The notes: a model not told the origin generated them from the sequence alone. DNA of 64,000 bases from Zeugodacus cucurbitae (GCF_028554725.1 NC_071668.1:73773719-73837718); one strand, 5' to 3'; shown: positions 48,500-60,616, counted from the first letter of the stretch. Program-made: numbers and translations.

Positions 48500-50465
48500 T
48501 ATCTAGGATCGGAAATATTAGTGATCAAAGCTACATTTAATCGACCTAACTTATATTTGACGGTCCAATATTTTTTCCAGGATTTACTCCTAACAAGCAA
48601 ATTTTCACTAGTTTTTTTTTTGGAAAAATAGCAGAGAACACTAAATTTCGTAAATCTAGTAATATAGAAACAGAAAAGTTAACTCAAATTTAATAATTTT
48701 TTACTTGAGGTTCGAGTGACAAATGAAGTCATATTTTCTCCTTTAGCAGCAAAGAAAATAAAATAAAAATTTTAGATTTTGAAGTTCCTTCAATTATGTT
48801 GGATTTCCTTCAAATAAGAGATATTCAATTTAGTCGTCAATCGTCATTAAATTATTTTCATAGCATACAAAATTCATACAAATAGCATCTGCACCAAAAT
48901 GTGTAATTGGGAAACAAAGTTTAAAACCCAACAAACCCAAATGAAATGAGCTATGGTTGCTAAATTTCATGCGCATCAGTAGACACTTATATACTTCTTA
49001 TGTTTTTTTCATAGCTGTGTTCATTATGCCAAGCCGGGAAGAATTTGTCAATATTTTTTCACAAGCCTGTTAATTTAAGGATTGGACTGAGTCAAACGCA
49101 AGCTATGGAGTTTCAGCTGTAGATCAGGCCGTTTCTACTTTCACCAAAGTACTTTAAAGCAATTTATCATAACCATGTTGAGAATTGTAAGAGAGTGGAA
49201 GAACATTTTAAGATCAATTCTATGGTTTTTGTAACAATAACTAGTCATTTGAGGCATATAAGCGTGAAAATACTATTTTTTCTCACAAATCCTTCAAATC
49301 AATTTTTCGTAAACTAGTTGAGAACTATAGATTAGTAAGAAGAAATAAAAAAACATTGTAATTACAGGAATATGGTCGCGAAAATATTGCAAATTGTAAC
49401 TTTAATAACTATTTACGACATATTTTAACCTTGTTTAAACTAGTTGAGAATTGCTGTTAAGTTGAACGAAATATTTAAAATCTGCCGAACATTTTTTATA
49501 ACGCACATAAATGACATAAATAAGGGAAGTTATCTTTAAGGCGAGATCACAGATTATTCTATCCAGCTCTCTCCCTATCTATTATATTCTCTCTCTCTCT
49601 TGCTATCATCTGCTCACTCTTTTATATGAAATATAAAAGTAGAGAAAAAGCAAAAAATACCTAAACAGACTTACATATTATAAGAATTTGAAATTAAATT
49701 TCATTTCCTGCAGGGAATAAGACTTTAAATTCACTTCTGACTGCTGGACAGCTGCGGTGTGAGTTCTCCAATTATTTGTACATCCATATACCATATACAT
49801 ACATGTGTACATATAACCGCAGCAACCTTATCACTCAAAAACCGCAAAAGCAAACACAAAATACACATGGTTGTCTGTGCCACTTAACGGCATGCTGAGC
49901 AATATACTGATAGCTCGACAGCACGACACAGACGCATCAAGTACGCACACACACATGCGTACATATTTATGTATGTAGACCGAGCACTGTGTGTTGGTAT
50001 CGTCATGCCCGTTGAGTTTATTGAAACGTTCACTTCGACAACTTCAATTTCTTGCACGCCAGTGATTGTGATTTGACACAAAGCACCAAAGCCAGCACAC
50101 ACAATCCAAACAATATGTGGCACCCACACACACATACACATGAAATTCTGTGCAATCAAACATACACGTATATGCAATTCATTATAATAAATTGCGGCAA
50201 TGGCAATCTAGATTTGAACAAATGCGTTGGGTGGAGTGCAGACAATTTTGGCTACTGAGTGGGACACACACGCAACCTCAAAAATTAAGGCTTTCCATTC
50301 CACATTGAACCGAAACACAATATATTTCTCTTCCAGCTTGACAAATCTCCGATGCTGTTGTTGTTGCAGTAGACAAATTTCACAAGTTGAAAAGTTATCA
50401 GCAATAAATTTGTATAAAATGTGCCACAAACGAAAAAGTAAGCGTATACAACTCTGTGTTGTATT
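48500..50465. other. non-coding DNA, no gene recognised
   Basis: AT-rich DNA. A short CT-rich patch at about 49556-49622 recalls the 10-11 kb polypyrimidine array in composition. A CA tract lies at about 49946-49955. No supported exon. Confidence 0.45.
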
Positions 50466-50471
50466 GTCGTA

Positions 50472-51001
50472 GCATACTTTAAGGCGGCGCATGCATAGTT
50501 TTGCCCATACTTAGTGTATAGCGGTGCAACAAACTTTGTTTAATATATTTTTCGAGGTGAATATAACACTGTGCTGTTGTTTTTGTAACTCAATACTTGT
50601 ATTGCTTGTGAGCACGTAATTTACATTTTTGCGTAAAGTTTAATGCAACAAAAGCCACAGCATGCAAATAATGGCCATAAATAAACAAATAGGTGAACAG
50701 AGGTACAGTGAAGAAGCATTGCTTTAATTTATATATAACAGTAAGGACGAAATTTACATTGACGGCTTGTTTAATTCTTGGTCAAAATTTTACTTTAATT
50801 TGTGTTTTGTATACCTTCAGGCGGTTTGAACAAAAAAAATTTAATTATTGATACAAAAATAAGACAAATTGAACTACATTTTTCAATAACTTATCAATAA
50901 ATAAAGAGGAGATTCCCCATATAATATAGCTCCAAAATTATTTAGTTATATACAAAGTTGTATTACTTAGTAATTAGCATACTTTTAGGTGTTAACTTTT
51001 T
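50472..51001 (+). repeat. 16-bp box cluster, three plus copies
   Basis: GCATACTTTAAGGCGG at 50472, GTATACCTTCAGGCGG at 50809 and GCATACTTTTAGGTG at 50987. Spacings are 337 and 178 bp. Confidence 0.75.
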
Positions 51002-51119
51002 AATGATTACCTAAGCACAGAGTGGAATGTAAATCTGTAGCAAATATTTTGTATATTCTTGTGTGGTAGCAACCTAATATTTATCCAAATGAGCATTTAA
51101 GTTCTTTATATAATATTAA

Positions 51120-51380
51120 TGCTTTAAAGTTTCTCACCAATGGTGATCTACTGCCTCTATGAAACCCTAGTTAAGCAAAATGTTTCCTTAAAGGTCACCC
51201 TTGCTAAGCAGCTGGAGTGTTTCCAGAGAGCGGGTGTCATTCTCAGCGGGTTTCCATTCGAGGATAGTACGCTCTTGGCTAGTTAGGGAGTGTCTAACAT
51301 CTGTGAGTACCTGGAATCGCTGGAAACTGCAAAGCGACCAGCAACAAAATACAGTTGACCTTGACCTAACCTGATGATGA
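51120..51380. other. GC-richer segment, possible interspersed-repeat fragment
   Basis: This segment differs in composition from its AT-rich surroundings and ends in TTGACCTTGACCTAACC followed by TGATGATGATC. That ending is compatible with the 3' end of a retrotransposon. No frame gives a domain I recognise. Confidence 0.3.
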
Positions 51381-52110
51381 TCATAAAACTACTCTTGGAA
51401 GTAAAAAAAAACCTTGAATTCTATTTGTATGAGACAATAGGAATAATTTCTAATATTTCTCGGCTTAAAAATCTCCTCTGAAGATACGAAAAGAAGTTTA
51501 TCCGTATCCACATTTAAAAATTTCAAAATCAAATGATATTTATGGTTTCAAATATTTTTTTACTCCGAATTTCACAAGAGTTACGTACATATACAATTTT
51601 TTTGGAACAGTATTGGCTGACTTCCTGCCTTTTGCTTTACACATTATCCCTATTTCCTTTTCCGTATTGGTATGGAAAACTTAAATCAACAAAATCTACT
51701 CAACAGAATTTCAATCTTAAATCCTCGCCTACACTATCCTCCAATAACCGTATTGTACGCATACATTCCACTAAAAGAAACGCCTTCAAAAACACCTGCA
51801 GCGCTTATTCCACCGCAGCAAAAAAAAGTTTGAAAAACTTTTAGCCGCCAACCGCCACTCAAGTGAAATAAGTAAATTAAGACGCCACTTATTTCCGTAC
51901 ATTTGCAATTAATTTACCATTTAAAGTGACCGAAAAGTCGGTGTATGCACGTGGCAGGTGGATAATTATTATGTTGCATAGTTTTGGAAAGTTCAACACT
52001 GTTGCGCTTAAGTTGACGAAATGTGAATGAAAAAGCAGTTAGTCTAAATTTAGGAGGCAGTGGAAAAAATTAAAAAATTTTGTTGAACAATTTTTTTTTG
52101 TAAGAAGAAA

Positions 52111-52230
52111 TACAGTTCAATCACCAAAGAACTTTGAGTTACAGAAGGTAATTCGTATGAAATTTGACTTCTATTGCCAATGCAAGAGTTCGACTTATGG
52201 AGAACTTCGAGTTATATAATTTCAACTGTA
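52111..52230. mobile_element. short pogo-like MITE
   Basis: Ends are TACAGTT and its inverse AACTGTA, with inverted words ACTTTGAGTTA and AACTTCGAGTTATA inside. The central words GTATGAAATTTGACTTCTAT and GCAAGAGTTCGACTTATGG are shared with 63472-63631. TA-flanked ends and the AACTCGAA-type termini suggest a pogo/Tigger-like source. This is inferred from motif style. Confidence 0.65.
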
Positions 52231-52456
52231 ATAATATAATCGAAATTAATAAAAAAATTATTGAAAACTTAAAAAGAAATATAATTTTTGTACAAAAAAA
52301 ATTGTTTTAAAGATTCTACAAATTTTAAGAATAACCCAAATAATTGTCTTCTTAAGTTCTTTAATTAAAAATTAGTACAATCACTTTCCTTCCTTTAAAT
52401 AAAATACATTTTATTTGCATATATAGGTTTGTGTCTATGATAAAACATTTTAAAGA

Positions 52457-52511
52457 TATCCTAAATGTAGGCAACGATTTTTCTCTATATTTACATTGCC
52501 TACCTTCAGGC
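52457..52511. repeat. convergent pair of 16-bp boxes
   Basis: A minus-strand box (CCTAAATGTAGGCAACG, core 52457-52472) faces a plus-strand box (TTGCCTACCTTCAGGC, core from 52498), with about 25 bp between cores. The pair could fold as an imperfect hairpin. Confidence 0.65.
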
Positions 52512-53317
52512 TATTGCCAACTAATTTTAAAGCCAATTGCTTATAAAGCAAATAAATACTCAAACAAGAACAAACTCATCCACAAATATTTATGTAGAAC
52601 TCATATTTGATTTAAAGAATTTACGCACTAAAGTAACAAAAGTAAAATGCTTCCCCCCTTAATTTGCACTAATATAAAACAAAAAAAAATTGTACATCAA
52701 ATTTATTTAGCCATAATTCTCAAAAGCCATTATTTGCTTGCCAAATCAAAGCAGAGTAAATCTGTACACACTTGACACAAAATAAAAGCAGACCAACCAC
52801 TAAGAGATTGTGACAATATGCTCGCTCTCCACTCAATTTACGCTATCAAATAAATTTACACACAAATTTCCTGCATCAAATCAAATTGGCCTGAGCAGTA
52901 TTATTTGCGCGTGTAAATGCGCTAAAAAGTATGACAAAAACTGAAAGATGACTATGTTTATTTGTTGTACGTACTCCAACTGCTCCTTCACGGCACAAAC
53001 TGCGCTTGTTTAACAACTTTGTCTCCACCTACCCATTTGATTGTCGCTCAACGAAAGACACAAACACAATCCGAGTACATACAAAGCAACAATGATTTAA
53101 AAAAAAAAATTACAAAAATACAGGACAACTGCTTGTTGACATTTTGTCCAGACGTGCCCCACAGCGGAAGAGCTGCTGCTGCTGTTGCTGTTGCTGCAGT
53201 GTGGCAAGGTGCAGCAAAGGAAGTTAGTTGTGGGACGAAGCGCAAGGAAAACAAGCAAATGAAAGGTGAAAGAAGATAGTAGGAGAAGTATGCAAACACA
53301 AAATCTGTGTATATACG

Positions 53318-53970
53318 ATGGTGTGTTCAAAAAATAACGGGAATTTTGAAAATTTAAAAAATTAAATTGAAGTCTTTTGGAGCGTTCAATTGCCAAAATT
53401 TTTTTTTAATTTTTATTATGTCGATATACATGCCGCTGAAGTACAATAAAATTTGGAATAAATAATTTTTTTTTCAATATTTCAAAAATCGAAAATTCCC
53501 GTTATTTTTTGAACACACTATTATTTATAAAATAAAAGCTTTTTTAATGAAAATTCCCGTTATATTTTGAACATATATTTATTTATAAAATAAAAGTTTT
53601 TCTTTCAAAAATTTAAAATTCCCGTTTTATTTTGAACACATATTTATTTATAAAATAATTTTTTTTCAAAAAACGAAAATTCCCGTTATTTTTTGAACAC
53701 ACCTTTATTTCATAAATAAATTTTTTTTTTCAAAAAACGAAAATTCCCGTTATTTTTTGAACACACCTTTATTTATTAAATAATTTTTTTTTTTCAAAAA
53801 ACGAAAATTCCCGTTATTTTTTGAACACACCTTTATTTATTAAATAAAATTTTTTTTCATAAAATGAAAATTCCCGTTATTTTTTGTACACATATTTATT
53901 TCTAAAAGAAAAGTTTTTTTTTCAAAAAAACGTAAATTCCCGTTATTTTTTGAACACACCTTTATTTATA
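53318..53970 (+). mobile_element. mariner 5' end followed by eight tandem copies of the 3' end
   Basis: The 5' terminal repeat GTGTGTTCAAAAAATAACGG lies at about 53323 and is followed by leader sequence shared with the 13-kb relic (CAATTGCCAAAATTT). The inverse terminal word ATTCCCGTTATTTTTTGAAC and variants then occurs about eight times between 53494 and 53965. Each is spaced by AT-rich TTTATTTATAAAATAA, giving a unit of about 62 bp. No transposase remains. Confidence 0.85.
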
Positions 53971-54129
53971 AAGTAAAAGTGCCCGCAGGCGCACAAATAC
54001 AGCAGTCAGGCTTTCGGAACGTGGCGCAAAATAAATAAAAGCCGTAATAACTGTATATAAATACATATGTATGGTTTTTATATACAAAGCAAATAAAGCA
54101 AAAAACTTACATAGATTTACAAGCGCGGC

Positions 54130-54430
54130 ATGTTGTTGTTGTTGTTATTGTCTTGTGCTTTTGGGGCACAAACTTTGTTGCTTCCGCTTTGCTCACAACT
54201 TGGTTAGTAGGTCTTTGACAGGCGACATATGTGCTACACACACACACACGCACACACACAGAATTATGCAATAAACAAAGTACATTCACTTTCTGCACAC
54301 GAGCAATTTACACCGACGACGGACGGACGAACGCGGCGCGACAACGACGACAACACAACAAACTTCACGACACTTTAATGAAACTTTTCCGCATTCGCGA
54401 CGAATTTTGCTTTGTCAACTGTAAATTGTG
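54130..54430. other. microsatellites and a CpG-rich patch
   Basis: (TTG)n at about 54131-54148 and (CA)n at about 54236-54258 precede a patch at 54300-54420 rich in CGACGACGG and GCGGCGCGAC. On the minus strand it resembles the CG-rich, poly-GTT style of fly 5' UTR exons. No ORF or core promoter can be assigned with confidence. Confidence 0.35.
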
Positions 54431-54930
54431 CCTACCGCATAGCAGGGGAAATAAAAAAGCAAAAACAAATGAATTCGAGGACTTTGCTTTGCGCTTTGTT
54501 TGTTTTATTGTTGTTGTTTTATTATTTTTGTGTGATTTTTGTGTGTGGCCTGTAACAACAAATTCATTTCAACTTTACCAATTTACGACAAACGCATTTG
54601 CACACGCGGCGTTGTTTTATGTAAGTTTCATGAACATACGCACACACACAGAGAGACTCATATAAACATGAGGTTTGCACTTTACACTTGTGTGGATGTA
54701 TATTTACGCGACACTTTTCTAACGCATTTGCACTTTCCACTTTTGAACAATCTTTTTTTTCATTTATCTCAGTGTATGCACACTTTGTTTGCGCGTGTAA
54801 TTACTGTGGCATGTCACACATACACAGACTCATATAAACACCTACACACATACACACGCAGAGAGTTGTTGTTTACTTTCGCTCTCGCTTTTGCTCTATT
54901 TACCAGTGCACTTAAAATATTATTTGTGTT

Positions 54931-55324
54931 GCCTACTTTGGGGCGTTTATACTGCGTTCCTCGACAACTTTCGCACTTAAATTATGTTTTAATAATCTCT
55001 TACACCGCCGCCGCCAATGCAAGCTTGTTGTTGTTGTGGCAAACTTTGTTTTTTTTGTAACACACAGCCACGTAGACACTTTATTTTTACAACTTTAATT
55101 TGTTTGAGCTGCACATCATTTTTTTTCTACACTTTTTACGGTACACAAGTGCTTTTACAACATCCACTTTTACAACAACAACAACCACATGTTGGCATTC
55201 ATTTGTGGTTCAACAATTAATTACAACGGGCACATTAAGTTGTTTGTTGTTTGTTGTCTGTGGCTCGTTTGTTGCTAAAACGTTTTTAAACACTCTACAC
55301 CGTTCAGTGCATAATTTTGGGCGC
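54931..55324 (+). repeat. 16-bp box, two plus copies
   Basis: GCCTACTTTGGGGCG at 54931-54945 and GCATAATTTTGGGCGC at 55309-55324. The overlapping open frames around them (54231-55366) are low-complexity with no domain. Confidence 0.65.
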
Positions 55325-55664
55325 CCACAAATTGTATTATACGCAAAGTTTGTCTACAATTATTGAATTTAATGTAGTTTTTATGCTTGCTATTAGCACT
55401 TTTTTATGCTGCGCGCTTATTGTTTGTGCAATTGTTGCGCCACTGCGGGTTTAAGCTTTACCGCTGCCAGCTTGCTTACGCCTGGTGATATGCAATCGTT
55501 ATGGGAGCTGGAAAGACAAGTATTTAGAGTATAATTAATTTTATATAGCTTTAATGTTAGCATGAATTAAGTTAAAGTGGTACATTTGCAGCGATAAATT
55601 TACAAATTATTTACAAGCAAAATAATTTTGAAATATTGTACTTTAAAAGTCAATAAAGTTAAAA

Positions 55665-57022
55665 AAAACAAGTAAGGAGGGGCTAAGTTCTGATGTAACC
55701 GAACATTTTATACTATCGCAATTTATTGAAGAAATTTATTAAGATAACACACACATTTACCCATAAATTCGGCAAAAAATTTAATAGAATAACGAAAATC
55801 GTCATATATAGTATATGAGGACTGAGGTAATTCCCGAACCGATTTCATTCATTTTCACCAGCAAGGTGCACTATATCCAAGACTATACGCTAACTTTATT
55901 TTGCTAAGATATCTCACATATTAACCAATACATATATGCAGAATAAAGCCTACCGCATTTTTGAAAAACCTATAATTAGGTATATGGAGATGTTAAGACC
56001 CGATTTTAATAATTTTTGGTACAGAGACACACTATTAGAAGAAAATAATTTCCTCTGAATCACATTAAATTATCTAAGAGATTTGCCCATATTTTCGGTT
56101 AAAATTTACCCTTAGGCTCTGAGTTCAACATGTTCGATATCTGGGGCCTTGAAAAGTTATAGTCCGTTTTCGACAATTTTTTTCACAAATGAAGCCAGAG
56201 ATGATATACACTACTTGTGTAAAGTTTTATTCCGCTATCTTCATTGGTTCCTTATGCTTACATTATAAAGTGAAGGAATCAGATGGAATTCAAAATTGAG
56301 TTATAAGGAAAGTAGTCGTGGTTGTGAACCGATTTCGCCCATTTTATGTCCATGTTATCAGGGTGTCAAGAAAATATTATATACCGAATTTCATTGAAAT
56401 CTGTTGAGCAGTTCCTGAGATATGGTTTTTGACCCATAAGTGGGCTATGGCTCGGCCATTTTCCATTTTATAAAAAAATCTGAGTGCAGCTTCCTTCTGC
56501 TATTTCTTATGTAAAATTTTGTGTTTTTGACGTTTAACTCACTTTTAGTAATTTTCAACCTAACCTTTGTATGGGAGGTGGGCGTGGTTATTATCCGATC
56601 TCAACTATTTTCATGGTGTGTGGTGGGGTACGTAAGAGAATCGACTGCAGAAAGTATAGTTTATATAGCTTCATTGGTTTGCTGGATATATACAAATAAC
56701 AGATTTGGGGGCGGGGCCACGCCCACTTCCCCAAAAAAGTTACATCCAAATATGCCGCTTCCTAGTGCGATCCTTTATTACAAATTTTACTGTTACAACT
56801 TTATTTATGGCTTAGTTATGACACTTTATGTGTTTTGGTTTTCGCCATTTTCGAAAGAAACCCTCTCACGGTCCCAAAGGAACATGTGTTCCAAGTTTCA
56901 TTAAGATAGATACTCAAGTTATCACTTCCGGATTTCAACGCCACTCGTCATCCTGATCATTTACACTTGGTTAAACAAACAACCGTTATAATACTCTCTT
57001 TAGCAACTTTTGTTGCGAGATT
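55665..57022 (-). mobile_element. Helitron-like 'mini-me' type element, copy C (inverted)
   Basis: The inverse of the 5158 and 13254 elements. It begins with CAAGTAAGGAGGGGCTAAGT and a TATACTATCGCAA inverse end. It contains inverted CCACGCCC blocks near 56580 and 56717. It ends near 57022 with the hairpin inverse (TAGCAACTTTTGTTGCGAGA). The (GTCY)n run is missing here and the terminal hairpins are partly mutated, so it is older or more decayed than the other two copies. The 127-codon open frame inside is a chance reading. Confidence 0.78.
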
Positions 57023-57294
57023 ACAAAAATATTAAGATTTTTGAACAACAATGTTTACTGACTCTCTTCTTCTTATTGCTATTAGTGCTATAATTTATGG
57101 CAATTGAAATAAAACGTAAATATTTCTTCAAATATTCTAATGAGTAGGAATATTAATTCAACTAAATTTCAAAAATATTTTCGAAATTCAACACCAATAA
57201 CCAAAACTGCAATAAATGATATTTTTAACTGAAGTCTTTGAATTTCTTAATCCTTAATTGGTGTGTGTATTCGATAATTCAATATAAGTCTTAG

Positions 57295-57794
57295 CAGCCT
57301 GAATGTAGGCAACGGTTCTGTTCCAGTATTACAATTATATGACAACGTTTAAAAACTACGACTTTACTAGCAAAAGCGTTGAACCCATTTTAGAAACATA
57401 AATTTAGTACAAACCCAAAATGACTTGATGGAATAAGATAAGATGAAAAAGAAAAGAGTTTGCATTGAAAATAGAAAATCTGCACGAAAACGTTGCCCAA
57501 ATTTAGGATACAAATGTTAAATATTCGAGATAACCCATATATTTGAAGAACTTGGGCAATTATTATTTCATATTTTCTACACCTTTTTACTACGACTAAT
57601 TTTATATTCAACCATTTAAAGCCAGTACAGTCTTATCCAAGTTACTTTTATAACAGATTTATGAAAATATTTGTCAATCATAAATGTTGTATATAATGAC
57701 AATACAAGTTTACACCCTGACCTACAAAAATATGCTTCACTTAAGTGGGTGTGTGTCTTTGAAAAATTGTGAAGCAAATTGTCTAAATGTAGGC
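57295..57794. repeat. 16-bp box variant cluster (CCTAAATGTAGGCAACG type)
   Basis: Minus copies at 57295-57310 (GCCTGAATGTAGGC then AACG) and 57779-57794 (CTAAATGTAGGC then AACG). A plus copy, CGTTGCCCAAATTTAGG, lies at 57491-57507. All extend the box by a conserved CAACG/CGTTG, as at 17889 and 52457. Confidence 0.7.
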
Positions 57795-57799
57795 AACGA

Positions 57800-60210
57800 T
57801 CTTACTTTATTCTTACAAGCTTTGAGGAATGAAGAGGAAAGAAAATGTTCATATGATAGCATGAACGGTTACAGAATTAAATAAAACCCAAAAAAATGTA
57901 TTAATCGTCCAGGTTTTGTCAGACACATAGTATAAGAAAAAAATATACCATGAATTTAAAACAAGTATAAACATAAGATTCCAACTGTATTAAATACCCA
58001 GAATTCTTCACTTTTCTTAAAAACCATGAGTACAGTATTTGACCCAGAATTGCCACATCGAGACTTGAAAACCAAACTTAAAAGTGATTCTTTGTCATTT
58101 TCATAAAAATCTGCAGATATGTATACATAATGAAGAGGCAAAAAACAAACAATCTGACGTCGATCAAGGCAACAAACCAACCATACATTTAATCTTACAG
58201 AAAACCAACCTTGCATTCAACCAACCAGGCAACCATTCAACCACAATGAGCGGCGTCAACAATGCCAGCTGTCATACTCAATCAGGCGTTATAAAAGTCG
58301 GCTTGGCAGTAACGAAGCACACATACATACAGGCGATATTATGCCAAGTGAAAAGTAGCAATATGCAACCAACATGCCGTTTACCCATGTTTCCCAGCGG
58401 TGGACAGTTGTACGCTGACAATTGCTATTGAGATTATATGCCATTAGGGCAATGCGTGGACAATGTGGTAGGCAGGAGAGGCGCGAATGAATGGCAGTGC
58501 CGATTACTATGTATTAAAGTATGCTGGTGCGTGACAGTATGATTATAGGCGCTGAGTTCGGAATACGAATAATTATTGGAAGCGTTTTTTTTTGTTAGTA
58601 GAAGAACTAAGAGAGAGTGATTGGTCTCAAAATAGCTTTGCGGCAAACATTTTAAACTAGAAATTATAGCAAATAACTTGTATCGCTAAGCGCATTGGTA
58701 ATAAGTGCGAATTTGGGCCCAAAACCTGTCGTAGTTGAGAGCGCGAGGGTATACTTATTACTAAAGAATTGCAAGTGCATTGTTTATATGTTTGCTTTTG
58801 TGGTTATGACCGCACTCAGGCGAGATATCAGTTGGTATGAGAGCAGTTAAACAAATAGGGGAACAAACAAGTGTGGAGGGAGTGTGATGTTAAGGATAGG
58901 CTATAAAATAGTAAATATAAGAGGCGAAGGATGGGTCATGTGAAGAGTGAGTCTTGTAAACGTATATAGCTGATACCTATACCTCTCTTGAAAGCTTGGT
59001 CGTTTACTATTCCGACTATTTATTTTACACGCCATGGGAGAGGGACCATATAAAGGGTCCTACAAACCGACTAAACTTTATGAAAATTACCGGAATACGT
59101 TCCAAGATTAACGTGGACTGACCGCTACTAGAAAAAAATATATTTTTTCTTGATAAACAGTAACTGTGAACCTGCTGAGTATTAATATGAACTCCTAACC
59201 ATAACCACATATAAATTTATTGAAATCGCTGGTCAGCTTTTAATACCAATGCGCAGCAGTTGAAAACTGAGATGGAGAAGTAAGCGTAGGAAATCAAAGG
59301 ATTGAAAATATAAAATGGAAATCGGCAAATAGAACGAAGGCATAAAGTCAGAACCGCAAAGTCTACACATACATACATACAGTCAAGCAAATAAGCTTAT
59401 TGCGAAAGCTTGCAGCTGAGCTAAGGAGTAAAGTGAACGAACCAAATGAGTAAATAAGTGAAAAGGAGGGGCGAGAACGCATACAAATGAATGAAAGTAA
59501 AACCGTTCGTTCATGTGTAAACAATAAAGTTCAAGGATATGCGCCGCTTACAGCGAGAGGACCCCACACACACAAGTGTGAGCATATGCGCTACTAGCTT
59601 TAGTAGTAGCGAAAATAAATACTAAAAAATATATATTATATTTAAGTAGACAGTGTAGGTGCTGCGTAATGGCGTGCAACAGCTGGCTTCCGTCTGTGCT
59701 TCCATGGCCAGCAGACCAGCCGACCGGCAGGATTTGTAAACAAAATAATGCACACAAATGTTGTCACACCGGCTCACCAAAGTCGTGCATAGGCATGAAC
59801 GCAAAGCATAACAAATAGAATAGCAACAACAACAACAATAAGAGCGCTACAAACTGCTTATAACAACGACAGCTCGAGGTTTGGCATTATTGTGCGAAAA
59901 AAGTGGGCAAAAGCACTAGCAGCCAAGTGCAAAATGGCGTGAAAAGCAAAGCCACTCCACTCAAAACTGACTGAGGTCAAGTTCTTAAAGGCAAACACAA
60001 CGGTATTTTTCACACTTAACTGCACTATTTCACACATTACGCACGTAAGCTGGCTTCACACTCGTACATACTCATATGTATGTACCTCAATGAGGCATAA
60101 TCCTAACTGCTTGTGCTGGCGTGTTCCTTCCGTTGAGCTTTTTTCGCCACTTGCAGCACTGCTTTGAGTTGCACTTTCATTACCGCTTGCTTTATGTACG
60201 CTTACAGCTG
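57800..60210. other. non-coding DNA, no gene recognised
   Basis: Contains weak box-like words at about 58512 (TATTAAAGTATGC, minus) and 58537 (GTATGATTATAGGCGC, plus). The frames of up to 115 codons near 58084-58431 have no domain. A CAA tract lies at about 59824-59840. Confidence 0.45.
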
Positions 60211-60213
60211 CGA

Positions 60214-60561
60214 GCGCCTTAAAATATGCTTGCTTTTACGGCAAGTATGGTTCCTGCGTGGGTGTTTGTGGTGCGGAAACTTTTCAGGTGTGCCACTGCC
60301 TTACTGCAGGCGTTGCTAACTAGGTTTTCATGTTTTTTAATTATGCTAATGCGAAAGTATGTTGTGCAGCAATATACGCAAAATGCATGCCAACACACCT
60401 AAAAGTATGCAACATACTGCGCTGCTCAAACACAAATGTTTTAGTTTTTTTTTATTTTTCTGAGTTCAACTTTGCTTTTGCTATCTAAAAATATTTGCAA
60501 ACAAATATTTAACGGTAATACCGGCTGTTTTATTTTAAAACTTGCGCGCTCGAAAGTATGC
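60214..60561 (-). repeat. 16-bp box cluster, three minus copies
   Basis: GCGCCTTAAAATATGC at 60214, CACCTAAAAGTATGC (core 60395-60410) and GCGCTCGAAAGTATGC at 60546. Spacings are 181 and 151 bp. The cluster lies immediately upstream of the second Tc1/mariner-like copy. Confidence 0.8.
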
Positions 60562-60616
60562 TACGATGCTTTTCCGCTACTGTTTATCTAGTGCACTACA
60601 TTTGGTATAATATATA

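Noticed and set aside
54539..55060. 173-codon open frame with hydrophobic stretches
   Set aside because: Its composition follows CA and TTG simple repeats, overlapping frames are also open, and no domain or exon boundaries are visible.
56521..56904. 127-codon open frame
   Set aside because: It lies inside copy C of the Helitron-like repeat and is not conserved as a frame in copies A and B.
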